Source of the DNA: Symsagittifera roscoffensis
Taxonomy: Eukaryota > Xenacoelomorpha > Acoela > Convolutidae
Assembly: GCF_963678635.1 (NCBI RefSeq)
Contig: NC_087064.1
Span: forward strand, 51,106,684 to 51,170,683
Length of the DNA: 64,000 nt
Reading direction: 5' to 3'
The translations under genes and the position numbers were made by a program. The notes beneath the pieces are model-generated. The model had not been told where the DNA came from, made no database searches, and was given only the letters and a program-made list of their open reading frames with translations. How positions within the stretch are numbered: the first letter of the stretch is position 1; each line of letters opens with the position of its first letter. Shown here in pieces: positions 50,142 through 60,689 of the stretch.

Positions 50142-50700
50142 ATTTTTGCCAAAACAATCTGAAGTGAGCGCACCGTTAAGACCGTTACTCAGTCAGAACA
50201 ACGATTTTGTCTGGACATCGAATTGCAAGAACGCGTTTCAACAATTGAAATCTCTAGTGAAAAACATTGTAGAGCTTAGGCACTTTGATATTCACCGTGA
50301 AACTAGGATAATTTGCGATGCTAGTCACGATGGCCTAGCGGCCGTGTTAGAATAATACAGCGCCTCCGGTTGGCACCCCAATTCATTTGCGTCACGCTAT
50401 CATAATCCGACCGAGAAAAAGTATTCTACAAATGAATCGGAGTTACTCGCGGTATTGTGGGCTACGAAACACTTTCAAAACTATATCTACGGACGATGTT
50501 TTTACGGTTATATCGGATCACAAGGCGTTACTGACACTACTAAATTCTTTACCAAAAGGAAATAAAACATTTTTTAGTCGGTTGACTCGATGGTACGATC
50601 GTTAAGTACCGTATGATTTCAAAGTTGAGCATAGACAAGGGTCGAAAATGGGAATGGCAGATTATTTGTCTCGGTTTTCATCTGCAGCGGCGCCCTTGAC
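49987..50700 (+). pseudogene. RT connection and RNase H
   Basis: Continues RT (LKSLMGSTHNSHKFLP, PLRPLLSQNNDFVWT) into RNase H with ICDASHDGLAAVLE, broken by a stop at 50353-50355. NESELLAVLWATKHF and ISDHKALLTLLN then appear in shifted frames, followed by GSKMGMADYLSR (about 50640), which normally closes this domain. Confidence 0.8.
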
Positions 50701-50819
50701 AAGCCATTACGATGAAAGTTTTACAGTTGCGAAAAAAAATGATAAACGATGCAGTGAAACCTAAGGACCAGTTAAAGCCTGGGGGTCAAAAGGTAAATCA
50801 AATTATAAAAAAAATCCGA

Positions 50820-52324
50820 CGCTAGAGGGCGGACGATCATCTTGTACTCAAAGAAAAAAGTTGTATCCAATGAAAGTAAAAGGAAAGTTGAATATGCAAA
50901 CCTTAACCGTGAGACCACACGCTCACTAGAGGGCGTTGCTACATGCAACCGGCGGTTAGCCAATCAGAATCAGAATATTTGCATACCGGCGGAAATATGC
51001 AAATTACGAAGCAAGAAAATCAGACGTGGTTCTCAGTACGTAAAATCAAGTTGTTGTCTGAAAGAAAAAATCAAGAAAAGAATCATCTATAAATTCTCCA
51101 GAGAAAACCGATCCGAAAACACCTTCTGCTATTGTTAATACCTCCACTCATTCCGGAAATGTAAATATAAATGTAGTTCGAAATGGAGCTAACCAGCCGC
51201 CGAGTTTCAGTTCAGATTCTGATATAGAATTAATACCTCCAGATAAAGTTATTCCGAAAAAGACTAATTCGAAAAAGCTAAACTCTGTTATCTCTTTTCC
51301 CCATCAGTTCCCCAGATTTTCTTATCCCCTTGTGCAAAGTGATAAATGGATTTATTCAATAGTGCCTACTGATAGTCGAATAGTTAAGAAAATTGATTAT
51401 CCTGAAATTCTGAATTTAAAATTAATTGAGGCTAACTTGGAAACGAACCCGATATTGAAAACGATCCGCGACGCGATACGAGACAAGGACCCACGGGCCA
51501 AGGAGATTATCACCAGACTGGAGCAATATTACGCTCAATATTTCAACGATTTTGCTGTGCGCGAAAACTGCTTGTGGATGGATGGTCGGCTGGCCATAAG
51601 GAAGGATATGTCGTCAGCAGCGTTAAACCGATTGCATCACAATCATCAGGGGCGGGGCAAACTGTTCGCAGAGGCGAAGAACGTCTAGATACCGCTCATA
51701 CATAGGAACCTTGCGGCCACAGCCAAATATTGTAAAAGCTGCCTAGAAGCAGGTAAAAACTTTAAGCCGTACACTCCAAAAAATGATAAGGGGGACACAT
51801 ATGTACCTAGGGAACCTAATGATCTGGTTCAATTGGATTTCTGGGGTCCTGTAACTTATGTACGGGGTCGAAAGAAATATGTTATAGTAGCAGTAGATAC
51901 GTTCTCACATTGGCCGTCGGCTTATGTCTGTTCAAGTACCAAATCTAAAAATGTATTAAAATTCCTAAGGAAATACATAAATACACATGGGTACCCAAAG
52001 AAATTACATATGGATCAGGCAACCGGATTCTTTTCGAATGACATACAAAACTTCTGTAATTATGAGGGCATTGAACTAATAAAATCTCCGGTTAAAGACC
52101 ACCGCGCTACAGTGATGGTCGAAAGGACCATTGGCTCGATAAAAAACTACGTTCTAACATATCTACAGGAAAATAAGAACTATGAATTTGGATTGATGAT
52201 ATCCCGTGCCCTGAGCGCTCTACGATTTGTGACCCACTCTAAAACTAAGCTTAGGCCATTTGAGGCCTATCATGGAAGAGAAGCAAATACCGCCCTTCGA
52301 AATTTGACAAAAAACCATTATTAA
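50820..52324 (+). pseudogene. Linker and integrase
   Basis: After a basic linker, the zinc-binding region spans LNRLHHNHQGRGKLF and CKSCLEAGK (a stop at 51686-51688 divides them). The core has LVQLDFWGPV, LHMDQATGFFSN and VERTIGSIKNYV, so the D, D and E catalytic residues are all present although DQGSG reads DQATG. The frame is open 51833-52324. The catalytic part is among the best-preserved pieces. Confidence 0.85.
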
Positions 52325-53154
52325 AAAACCTGAATTGGAAAAATGTCATTAACCAGAAATTATCATGTTTAGACAAGGCGAGTGGTCTACCCAACGTGGA
52401 ACTGAATCTCGATTGGGAGAAGGGTAGCGATCTCGTGTACGCCCCGGAAAACCGCAAGACGCCGAGGGTTTTGGATGAGAACGAACTAATTGAAACTGAC
52501 GTGGACCCTAAGGCCAAAGAGGTGGACCCTAAGGCACAAGAGTTACCTAAGGCACCATAGTGGCTAAAGCGACATAGAACAAGTACCACGACGGTATACC
52601 AGAGGACCGAAAAAACGGACCCAAACGACCCAAGAAGGTATAAACGTTTACTATTAAAAATTGAAAAATTGACAAAACATACGGTGCAAACGAAAAAAGG
52701 ATTGTTACTAAGGCGAAGTGGTGTTTCATTTAGATCGGAGACTGAAGAAAGCTGAATTGAGAAGGGGACCGACGCTAACAACCCGGGTCCAAGCAAGCCT
52801 ACGGAGCATAAAAGTCAAGCGGAAAAGTCGAAAGGGGACCAAATAGAAATGAAACGGGTGCAAACAAACAGTGAGAACCGAAAAACAAAGAAAAAGCGGA
52901 TAGTCGAGAGCAGCAAAGACGAGGGCGACGAAGAGGAGGAGAGCGAATGGGCAGTAGTAGGGCGAGAGGGCGAAGCCGAGAAAACTGCAGCGAGTGGGGC
53001 GGACGAACCGTCGGGAACGGATAACGCAAAAGCACCGAAAACCGTCGGTAACAAAAGGAAGCTGAGCGAGGAGGCAACACGCCGATCGACGCGACAACGT
53101 AGAGGAGAAGACAAAATGGGCGGAGTGATGATTCACCGCAACGAACACAAATGA
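52325..53154 (+). pseudogene. Charged C-terminal tail of integrase polyprotein
   Basis: Begins with DLVYAPENRKTPRVLD (about 52430), an integrase-tail-like segment, then stops at 52558-52560 and 52753-52755. The end (52849-53154) is open and strongly charged, alternating basic (KTKKKR, STRQRRGED) and acidic (DEGDEEEE) blocks. This looks like a disordered nuclear or chromatin-directed tail; no chromodomain recognised. Long antisense frames at 52726-53182 are shadows of its biased composition. Confidence 0.55.
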
Positions 53155-53294
53155 GAAGAAACCTCAGGGAGAGGTTTGGCAAGCATGCCTAAAAGCTCAA
53201 GTTGAAACTAAAACTGTTCAGTAAAACTATGACGAAAATTATGAGTTGATAAATTTTCTATCTACGATCTTAAATTTATTGGTGGTTGCCCGAA

Positions 53295-53505
53295 TGAGAT
53301 AGGGACCCGTTTGAGTTTCTATAAGTTATATGAGTTTGTTGCTTTCATTCTGGGGACCTGCTGTTGTGACCTTGCGATCTCTATCGTCCGGTACGAGCTA
53401 TAACAGAAAGGTGCAGTAAGATTAAGATTTGATGCCTTACAGTTGCTTTGCAATTAACGTTAAACAACTATTCTTTTCATTACTATACATTCTACAGCTT
53501 CAACA
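53295..53505 (+). repeat. 3' LTR
   Basis: Pairs with 47553-47762. The sequence before it is not a strong polypurine tract. Confidence 0.92.
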
Positions 53506-53707
53506 AAACTTGAAAATACTTTGAAAAAACTGTATCCATTTTTTTCCAAAAACTATTTCAGTGAAAGGCAGTCCAAAGAAGACTCATCGCATTGCCTTGA
53601 CACAACCAGTTTTTATCGTTTGAATTCGATGGCATTTCACTTTAGTCCAATACATTTTTCTGCAATAATTGCCGCTCATGAAGTGATGTGCGTATGTAGC
53701 AGAACTA

Positions 53708-54304
53708 CAGTGCTGATTTAAATTATCCGGACAAAACGAACAAAACTTGAAATTCAAACGCGTTTTTCTCAAATTGGGTTAAGATTAGACAAAAAGTGAA
53801 GAGAACAAAAATTGCTTAGATTTTCACTAGAATTAATATACTCTTAAACAGCCCAACAAAGTTTAAGCAGGGTTAAATCTCCATAAACCTGTATAAGAGA
53901 AAAAAAATACTTGATTGTCAATAAATGTGATTTTTACTATATAAAACCCAGAATTTTTGCTTAATAACAAGTTTTAAACAATTTGCGCGAATTTTTGGAG
54001 ATAATACCCTTCTTAAAGCTTGTTGGGCTACGTAAGGGGCTCACTTTGATAAAGCTATGTCTGCGATTGACTGGGAATTTTCGGCGTAATTTTTGATTAA
54101 CTAAGAAACGCCAAAATGACACATTTTTGGGGTAAATATTTGGGCCCGAATTTCGCAAAACAAATTACACCATATTAATTCTGCTAATTTTTTAAGCAAG
54201 TTTTGTCTTCATAAGTTTTCACCTAAACTCAACCCAATTTGAGAAAAACGGGTTTTAAACTTCAAGTTTAGCGCGTTTTGTCCGGTTAGTTTAAATCAGC
54301 ACTG
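53708..54304. mobile_element. Tc1/mariner-type MITE with long TIRs
   Basis: 597 bases, starting CAGTGCTGATTTAAA and ending TTTAAATCAGCACTG, flanked on both sides by TA (53706-53707 and 54305-54306), the Tc1/mariner target. The inverted ends extend about 75 bases with mismatches (CGGACAAAACG ... CGTTTTGTCCGG; TTTTTCTCAAATTGGGTT and its inverse). A second inner pair is CAGCCCAACAAAGTTTAAG / CTTAAAGCTTGTTGGGCT. No transposase. Confidence 0.85.
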
Positions 54305-54685
54305 TAGGATCAAGTTATCATTGCCTGAAAATTCAAACTCAAAACCAAGTTAACATCTTCCTCCCTGAACGGATTTGAAATAGGAGGGAGTGTCAACTTG
54401 GTACTACAACTCTTGTAGCGTCCCGTTGGGTTTCATGTATTAATGTTGATTTTTGACATTTTTGAATACGCGGGATCAACAATGTTTGTCCCAAAAGCGT
54501 ATATGAAAGCTGTCCTTCATTAAAACAAGTCCGATTATGGTCAAATAATTTAATAGCAAAGAAACATTGTCTGAACATAATCAAAAGATAATTGAGCTTC
54601 TTATCGAACCACGAGCGAGCATTTATAGGCCCAGCTAAGAGTTGCAAAATATTTGAACCCAGAGTTGAAACAAACATAAGCACAA

Positions 54686-55151
54686 GGAAAAGACTGCTTG
54701 TATATCAGGGCAAAGCCCTGATGGTTCCAATTGTCGCTTAATTCATATCGAATAGTTTTTGGGAAAACAAAAAAATTGAAAATCTATAAGTTTTGAACAA
54801 TATCAAAGAGTGAAATGTTAAGCCGCACAATTTGGAACGATTTTGTTGTGCGGGATAATTTTCCACGCATAAATGATTCGCGTTACGCTCTAGCCAATAT
54901 GAATAAACTATTCAAAGTGCAAATGAATTACTCCAGAACATGGCCAAATTGGCAATTTTTTCAACCCCCAGATTTTTACAAAAAATTAATCGAAGGTAAA
55001 ATATCTTTTTAAATTTGAACTCAGGAAGTCAATGTCTTCAATGGGGTATAAAATGTTTTTGTCGAAAACTTTTATTTCGATAGGCGAAAATTGACTGAAA
55101 AACAAAAAACCACACCGAGCATAAATTTTCCGTTTTCTTCGAAAGTCGGAA
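54686..55151 (-). mobile_element. Hairpin-ended element, copy f
   Basis: Inverted copy: AGACTGCTTG, hairpin CAGGGC-AAA-GCCCTG (54706-54720), ending CTTCGAAAGTCGGAA at 55151. Interior agrees with copy b (TTTTGTTGTGCGGGATAA, CCACGCATAAAT, AGCATAAATTTTCCG). Confidence 0.65.
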
Positions 55152-55212
55152 CAAAAAAGTTATCTATGCTCATGTGACATTGTGCTTCATGAACTTTTGA
55201 ATTTCTCATTAA

Positions 55213-55377
55213 CAGTTGAGTTACGTCAATTAGAATGTCAGTTGCGCCAGATCAAAGTGAGGGCAGCCGGTTGCTGTTTTTTACTTTAACTTCATTGACG
55301 TAATTCAGCTGCTGCCGGCTACCCTACTTTCTTTTCACTCTGGTGCACTTGACTTCCTAATTGACGTAACACAACAG
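55213..55377. mobile_element. Palindromic MITE flanked by TTAA
   Basis: 165 bases between TTAA at 55209-55212 and 55378-55381. Arms are inverse over most of the length: CAGTTGAGTTACGTCAATTA against TAATTGACGTAACACAACAG, and CAGCCGGTTGCTG against CAGCTGCTGCCGGCT. TTAA targets suggest a piggyBac-like or similar source, which is inference only. Confidence 0.65.
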
Positions 55378-55482
55378 TTAAGGACAATCTTGAAAGTTTA
55401 TGAGGCAGGATAACTTACAGGCTAGGATATGATCAGCGTGAACGTGTATCATGGATTTTTCATTTCAGCTGTTTGGTTGTTG

Positions 55483-57287
55483 TTCAAACTTTTGTAACAA
55501 AAGTAACGGAATATTTGTGCTCGGGGTGGGTTTTTTTTCTTCAGACAAAATTCGACTTTTTAGCTAGCCATTTTGACAATTTTTTTTTTATCGTTGAAAA
55601 AGTTTTGTTGTTCTGAGCTTAAATTTGAAAAGATAATTTACCTGAGATCATCTTTCGTAACGTTATGGGGGTCTAAAAACTGCCATTTTAGCCAATTTGG
55701 GACAATTAACGCGCGATATATTTCGCGCTATTAACGCGTATTTCGAGATTTAATCTGTCTTAGAAATCGTTCCAAAACGGTTGAAAGAAGCTTATTTGCC
55801 TTAATTCATTTGTTGGTGCATATACAAAACAGTCCCATACAAAACAGTCCGATACAAAATAGTTCAAAAATTCCGTGTCTGTTCAAAACAGTCCCATAGA
55901 AAACAGTCCAATACAAAACAATCCGGAAAAGTATGAAAATGAACGAAAAAACAGTCCGATACAAAACAGTCTGAAAAACAGTCCCAATTAATAATTGTTT
56001 TAACAAGCCGGCAGGCCGAAAATTGTCAATGTTCAACAAGCATAATGAACAAAATAGAGACCACCGCAGTCGCGCCAACGAGTTGCGAGCTTGCCAACAG
56101 AGGGTAGGACGTAATACGAAAATTAGTGCCGGTTATCGCCGCGAAGCGGCGACGGGCGCGAAGCGCGCCTACGGCGACCTTAAACCGGACTGTTTTGTAT
56201 TGGACTGTTTTTTTCCTCCATTACATGATTTTTCGGCGCCTTAATTCATTTGTTGGTGCATATACAAAACAGTCCCATACAAAACAGTCCGATACAAAAT
56301 AGTTCAAAAATTCCGTGTCTGTTCAAAACAGTCCCATAGAAAACAGTCCAATACAAAACAATCCGGAAAAGTATGAAAATGAACGAAAAAACAGTCCGAT
56401 ACAAAACAGTCTGAAAAACAGTCCCAATTAATAATTGTTTTAACAAGCCGGCAGGCCGAAAATTGTCAATGTTCAACAAGCATAATGAACAAAATAGAGA
56501 CCACCGCAGTCGCGCCAACGAGTTGCGAGCTTGCCAACAGAGGGTAGGACGTAATACGAAAATTAGTGCCGGTTATCGCCGCGAAGCGGCGACGGGCGCG
56601 CAGCGCGCCTACGGCGACCTTAAACCGGACTGTTTTGTATTGGACTGTTTTTTTCCTCCATTACATGATTTTTCGGCGCAAATACAAAACAGTCCCATAC
56701 AAAACAGTCCAATACAAAATAGTCCGAAAAATCAAGTAATGGAGGAAAAAAACAGTCCAATACAAAACAGTCCGGTTTAAGTTCGCGTTGGGCGCTCTGC
56801 GCGCCCGTCGCCGCTTCGCGGCGATAACCGGCACTAATTTTCGTGTTACGTCCTACCCTCTGTTGGCAAGCTCGCAACTCGTTGGCGCGTCTGCGGTGGT
56901 CTCTATTTTGTTCGTTATGCTTGTTGAACAAAGGACAATTTTCGGCCTGCCGGCTTGTTAACACAATTATTAATTGGGACTGTTTTTCGGACTGTTTTGT
57001 ATCGGACTGTTTTTTCGTTCATTTTCATACTTTTCCGGATTGTTTTCTATTACACTGTTTTGTATGGAACTGTTTTGAACAGACACGGATTTGTTACTAG
57101 TGAAGAAATCTATCACTTTGTACTTAAAATGGCGTGTGGGGGGATGATTTTCCCAAAAAACCTCAAATTTGATAGAAAATTTTCTAAAATTTCTTTTCAT
57201 TGCATTTAATTTTTCTTTGTTATTACTGCTCCATAGACCTTAAAAGGCAGTCGGAACATTCAGGGATGTGCCTTGCTACGAGCAGTT
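55483..57287 (+). mobile_element. Hairpin-ended element, copy g, interrupted by a foldback element
   Basis: Left part 55483-55814 (AAAGTAACGGAATATTTGTG, CTCGGGGTGGG, CGCGCGATATATTTCGCG) and right part 57089-57287 (GGCGTGTGGGGGGATG, GGCAGTCGGAACATTCAGGG, GAGCAGTTTTT) match copies c and d on either side of their TTTTGTTAC. The hairpin CAGGG-ATGTG-CCTTG at 57261-57275 still pairs with a wobble. Confidence 0.7.
55815..57088. mobile_element. Foldback element of ACAGTCC motifs, tandemly duplicated
   Basis: The unit at 55801-56240 is repeated head-to-tail at 56241-56680 (440 bases, almost identical), then an inverted copy of its arm follows at 56690-57088. Arms consist of repeated ATACAAAACAGTCC-type motifs and a GC-rich centre with GCCGCGAAGCGGCGACGG. 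ATTTGTT borders the element at 55808-55814 and 57089-57095, a possible 7-base target duplication. The second tandem unit also carries the host flank TTAATTCATTTGTT (56241-56254), so the tandem copying happened after insertion. No protein is encoded. Confidence 0.75.
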
Positions 57288-57983
57288 TTTTTTTGTATGA
57301 GATTATGCTCTCCAGGCTCCTGTCTAAAATCACATGATCAAAGGTGGCTTTTCTCGTGTATTTATGTTTGTTTCAACTCTGGTTTCGATGCGTTGCAACT
57401 CAGTAACAGCAGCCGATTGCTGTTAAAATCACAAAACTTGTTAGAAAACTTGTTAGAAAATATGTTATATTTTATTAGGGAGAAAAAAATTGAAATTCAG
57501 ATCAAGATTATAAAAGTTTGGCCTAAATTAGAAAAAAAAACAGTTGCAAAATTATATATCTATTTGAAATAACGTTGATACACTACTGAAACATTACTGA
57601 AACGATTCTTTGAGAATCCAATTCATGACCCATTAGCCTCTACAACGATTCCATACTCGGCTACTTAAAAGCTGTTTCAGAAAATTTTGTTTCATTCTGA
57701 AAATAAAATTCTCTCCTAACTCATAAATCTTATCAGAAGGGATGAGGCAATTACCGCGGGATTGACTTGATGCGTATTTGTTCTGCTGGTTGCTGCCAGT
57801 TATACATAATTGCAAAGAAGATGGTTGAGGCTATGATTGTAACAACTGAGTTGTTTTTGACGTCTAGACTTTTGCTATCATTAAAAATAGTAACTGAGTT
57901 TGCTTAATTCATTAACAAATCTACGGTGATTTTGCTTTACGATCCAGTGTTTTTTGCTGTCCATTGAACTATTTTTTTAAAAA
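57288..57983. other. Spacer downstream of the secreted-protein gene
   Basis: No repeat family recognised. On the minus strand an AATAAA lies near 57470, about 500 bases after the stop of the gene at 57984, and could be its polyadenylation signal. Confidence 0.35.
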
Positions 57984-58772
57984 TCAGTTTTCCATCTGGC
58001 TGCTTGGGCTTGGCTGGCTGTGAACATCGCAAATCCATGATTGATCCAAACACATCACATTTTGCTTAAACCAACCGAAAGTTAGAAAGTCTCCTGGATT
58101 CAAGAAAGGTATTGAAGGCGTCCAGTCATTCCCTATATTCAGAACATAGGGCATCCCAAATTTAGGTCGCGGTAGACCGTACAAATGATTCTTTCTTTGT
58201 AATTGGCCGATTCCAAATCCTAATTTTGTAATTACATTTGAATCGCAGCTCGTTGAAAAATAAGCCCAAATTTCATTCAACTTTTTGTTTTCGTCTGAGA
58301 AATCAGTTAGTTTTGTATAATATTCTTGGGGTGTCAACAACATTTCCAAAAAACCAGCTGTGAAATACTCGAAATATTGGTGCGTGCAACAGCCATTTTG
58401 ACCAACAAAGTTATTGATGCGCTTGTAGCTGGACTCGAAAACACTTTCAGTCTCATGATAAGCCATTTTTTCGAACCAAATGAAATTATACCTCAAGTCT
58501 GGGTGGAGTGCTTGCAAAGGATTGCTTGAAAACGAGCGTAGCGCCGGATTGTTGTTGCTAGTGGTAGCGTAAAAATTTTGCAAGCAGTATATTCGACTGA
58601 ATTTTCTGCAAGCGATCCAATACAGCTCTAGAGGCTCTCTGTCTGGAATTACAAATACCAGAGACGACCAGGTAGGCGTATATGTCGAATTGATGACAAT
58701 ATCCGGCAGATAAGATAAAACAATGCGAAAACTTATCAGGAAAAAGTAAAACAGATATAAAAACTTGCTCAT
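57984..58772 (-). CDS. Putative secreted protein, unknown function
   Basis: 262 codons, ATG at 58772, TGA at 57984. The N-terminus (FLYLFYFFLISFRIVLSYLP after MSK) is a clear signal peptide. The mature part has scattered cysteines (IACRKF, IYCLQ, GCCTHQ, STSCDS, VMCLDQ, WICDV), many aromatics and no further membrane segment. No domain recognised. It is the longest single open frame outside the protocadherin and the retroelements, and it is not inside a recognised repeat. Secretion or the endomembrane lumen is inferred. No intron is needed, but the gene could have extra exons not seen. Shorter plus-strand frames across it are shadows. Confidence 0.6.
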   Translation of the reverse strand: MSKFLYLFYFFLISFRIVLSYLPDIVINSTYTPTWSSLVFVIPDREPLELYWIACRKFSRIYCLQNFYATTSNNNPALRSFSSNPLQALHPDLRYNFIWFEKMAYHETESVFESSYKRINNFVGQNGCCTHQYFEYFTAGFLEMLLTPQEYYTKLTDFSDENKKLNEIWAYFSTSCDSNVITKLGFGIGQLQRKNHLYGLPRPKFGMPYVLNIGNDWTPSIPFLNPGDFLTFGWFKQNVMCLDQSWICDVHSQPSPSSQMEN

Positions 58773-59109
58773 TACAAAGTCATGTATGCTGATGTTTTGG
58801 TGTATGTGTTCTACGGTTTGTTAAAAAGATTTGAAACGTAGATCTAAAACTGGTGACAAGGTCATAGCTAATGTTTACCAACTTGTTTTAACTTTGCCGT
58901 TGGAAAACAGAAAATGATTCGAAATCAACAAATTTGATTGCGGATAATTGAGCTGAGCAAATGTTACAGCGCTGTGATGAACTAAATTACTTGTTTTTTT
59001 TTTGCTTAAATGAAAGCAGTGCTCAATGCCGCTCCAATTTTCTATCATACCAGATAGAGTGTCTTTTAAACTCGTTTCGCTATTATAGAACAATAAGTTT
59101 ACAAACACT
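58773..59109. other. Upstream region of the secreted-protein gene
   Basis: Presumed promoter side on the minus strand; no TATA box could be assigned. Nothing else recognised. Confidence 0.3.
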
Positions 59110-59390
59110 TTTTCGACCCCTCAGGAATACGACCGCCTGCTGACCCAAAGGGTCCCACCTTTGTACTAGTTTGAGATATCAAAGATACTAGTTTTGCTAA
59201 TTGACCTTGAATTTTTTTAAAGGCGCCTTTGAACACAATATAAAATTGTCCAATAAGTGACTAAAAACGCCTTTTTGGCCTGTTTTTTTTTTTGAAAAGT
59301 TTGCCTGCAGCGCATCAAATTTGGTCAAAAAAGGTCTTGATAAGGGTTTGGAAGAGCTCAGAGAATCAATTTGGTCGACAAAAAAGAAAT
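59110..59390 (+). mobile_element. hAT-type MITE fragment
   Basis: CGACCCCTCAGGAATACGAC, ACCCAAAGGGTCCCACCTTTG, GAGATATC, GGTCAAAAAAGGTCTT and GGAAGAGCTCAGAGAATCAA align in order with 43750-44010 of the intact copy. Both termini are missing. Confidence 0.6.
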
Positions 59391-60689
59391 TATTCGTTAT
59401 TAGATATGATCTATAGATTTTGTGTTCTTTTTGGATATGGCAAAAAGGTTGTGAAAAAAGAAGGAGAACATTTGGAATATAAAGTTATCAAATTTTCCAA
59501 ATTATTTTACTTCAATTACCCTACAAGGCGGTCAAGGCTTTCAGGGCCCGGGCATAATGAAAATATCCCTGCTTTTGACATCAAACTTATCTATCCTATT
59601 GCGAGTCAAAAACAGTTTCATTTCATATCATATTGACGCTCAAAAAACTAGCATATTGAATTAAAATTAACCAAAAAGTTAAAATTACGACTTGGAAAAG
59701 ATTGATTTTTTTTGTAGTATTTAACCTTCAATTATACCATAAAAATAAATTGAATTTAAGTTTGAAGCCGAATAAAAAGATCACTAGGAAATGAAATGAG
59801 TTTCGAAAGATAATGAAATGTGGTTTCTACGATTCGCAGAAAATTTTGACAAAAACTATCCTGTCGCTGATGAAACTGCTGGTTGGGCAAGTAAATTGGA
59901 TGAAAAAACTTCGGTTTCGAGAAAGTGTCGGGTATCAAGCATTCAGTACTGCATTTAAACTAAACTCTGTCACAACGCACCATATCCAAGTGTAAAGTTT
60001 CACTCGCTCGGCAAAACACAGATAGACGAAAACCTGTTTCAATCATATTTGTTTCATGAATAAAAATGAATAGGTATACATGAAAACTGAACTTTTTGGG
60101 TGTTGGTGGTTCGAGTTCGGTTTTTGTGTGATTAGTGATTTTTTTTGTAATCGATTCTTGCAATCTAACCGCAAAACAAGCGTTGACTATAATTCTTCTT
60201 AAGTTTTTCTTAATTTAGTAATTGCAATCGCTCTCATACCTATCTATCTTGCAAGAAAGCTAAAATATGCCAGCTTCACTTCGCAATGCAACTTATCCCC
60301 CGGGAAGAGAGCCGGAACGAATTTAACCAAATCAACAGCCTAATTGTACTTAACTGAGCCTCTCTTATCACTTGGCATTTTCGGCTGCCAAGATTTTCAA
60401 CAAGTGTCTGCGACAGCGCATCTAGAAGGATCCCGTCCAGTGTTAACGCTTCTAATTGTTAAAGTTTGAAGCTAAAAGGATACTAAAATCTATAGATTCC
60501 GATGGTTATTTGTGGTAGCTGATTTTGCGAGGAAAACAAAAAAAAAGAAAAAAAGGAAAAACTAACGCAGACCCGAATACAAAATTTTTCGCCGTTTTCA
60601 ATGGTCGAAGCAAATATTGAACAGATAATGATAAATCTGTTTGTAACCATTTTTAAAATCAATTTAAGAGAAGAGGCGAGCGTAAATGC
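59391..60689. other. Spacer with one repeat piece
   Basis: 60490-60610 contains CGATGGTTATTTGTGGTAGC then CCGAATACAAAATTTTTC and TTTTCAATGGTCG, a copy of the inner part of the long-TIR family at 22070-22160. Otherwise nothing recognised. Confidence 0.4.

Larger units (their letters stand above)
47553..53505 (+). mobile_element. Ty3/gypsy-type LTR retrotransposon with target duplication
   Basis: LTRs of 210-211 bases (47553-47762 and 53295-53505) begin TGAGATAGG and end TTCAACA. AAAC flanks both ends (47549-47552 and 53506-53509), a 4-base target duplication typical of gypsy elements. Gag, protease, reverse transcriptase, RNase H and integrase follow in order, then a long charged tail. The LTRs differ at a modest number of sites, so the insertion is younger than the minus-strand element, but frameshifts and stops in gag and pol make it non-autonomous. 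Confidence 0.93.

Noticed and set aside
52726-53182. Several long antisense frames rich in Phe, Ser, Arg and Leu
   Set aside because: Shadows of the charged integrase tail on the plus strand, whose Glu/Lys codons leave the other frames open.
55801-57088. CRISPR-like array of ACAGTCC repeats
   Set aside because: Repeats are short, irregularly spaced, without unique spacers of constant length, and lie in eukaryotic transposon sequence.
55806-57209. Repeated frames on both strands in the foldback region
   Set aside because: They follow the inverted and tandem repeat units exactly; identical protein-like strings come from repeated non-coding DNA.
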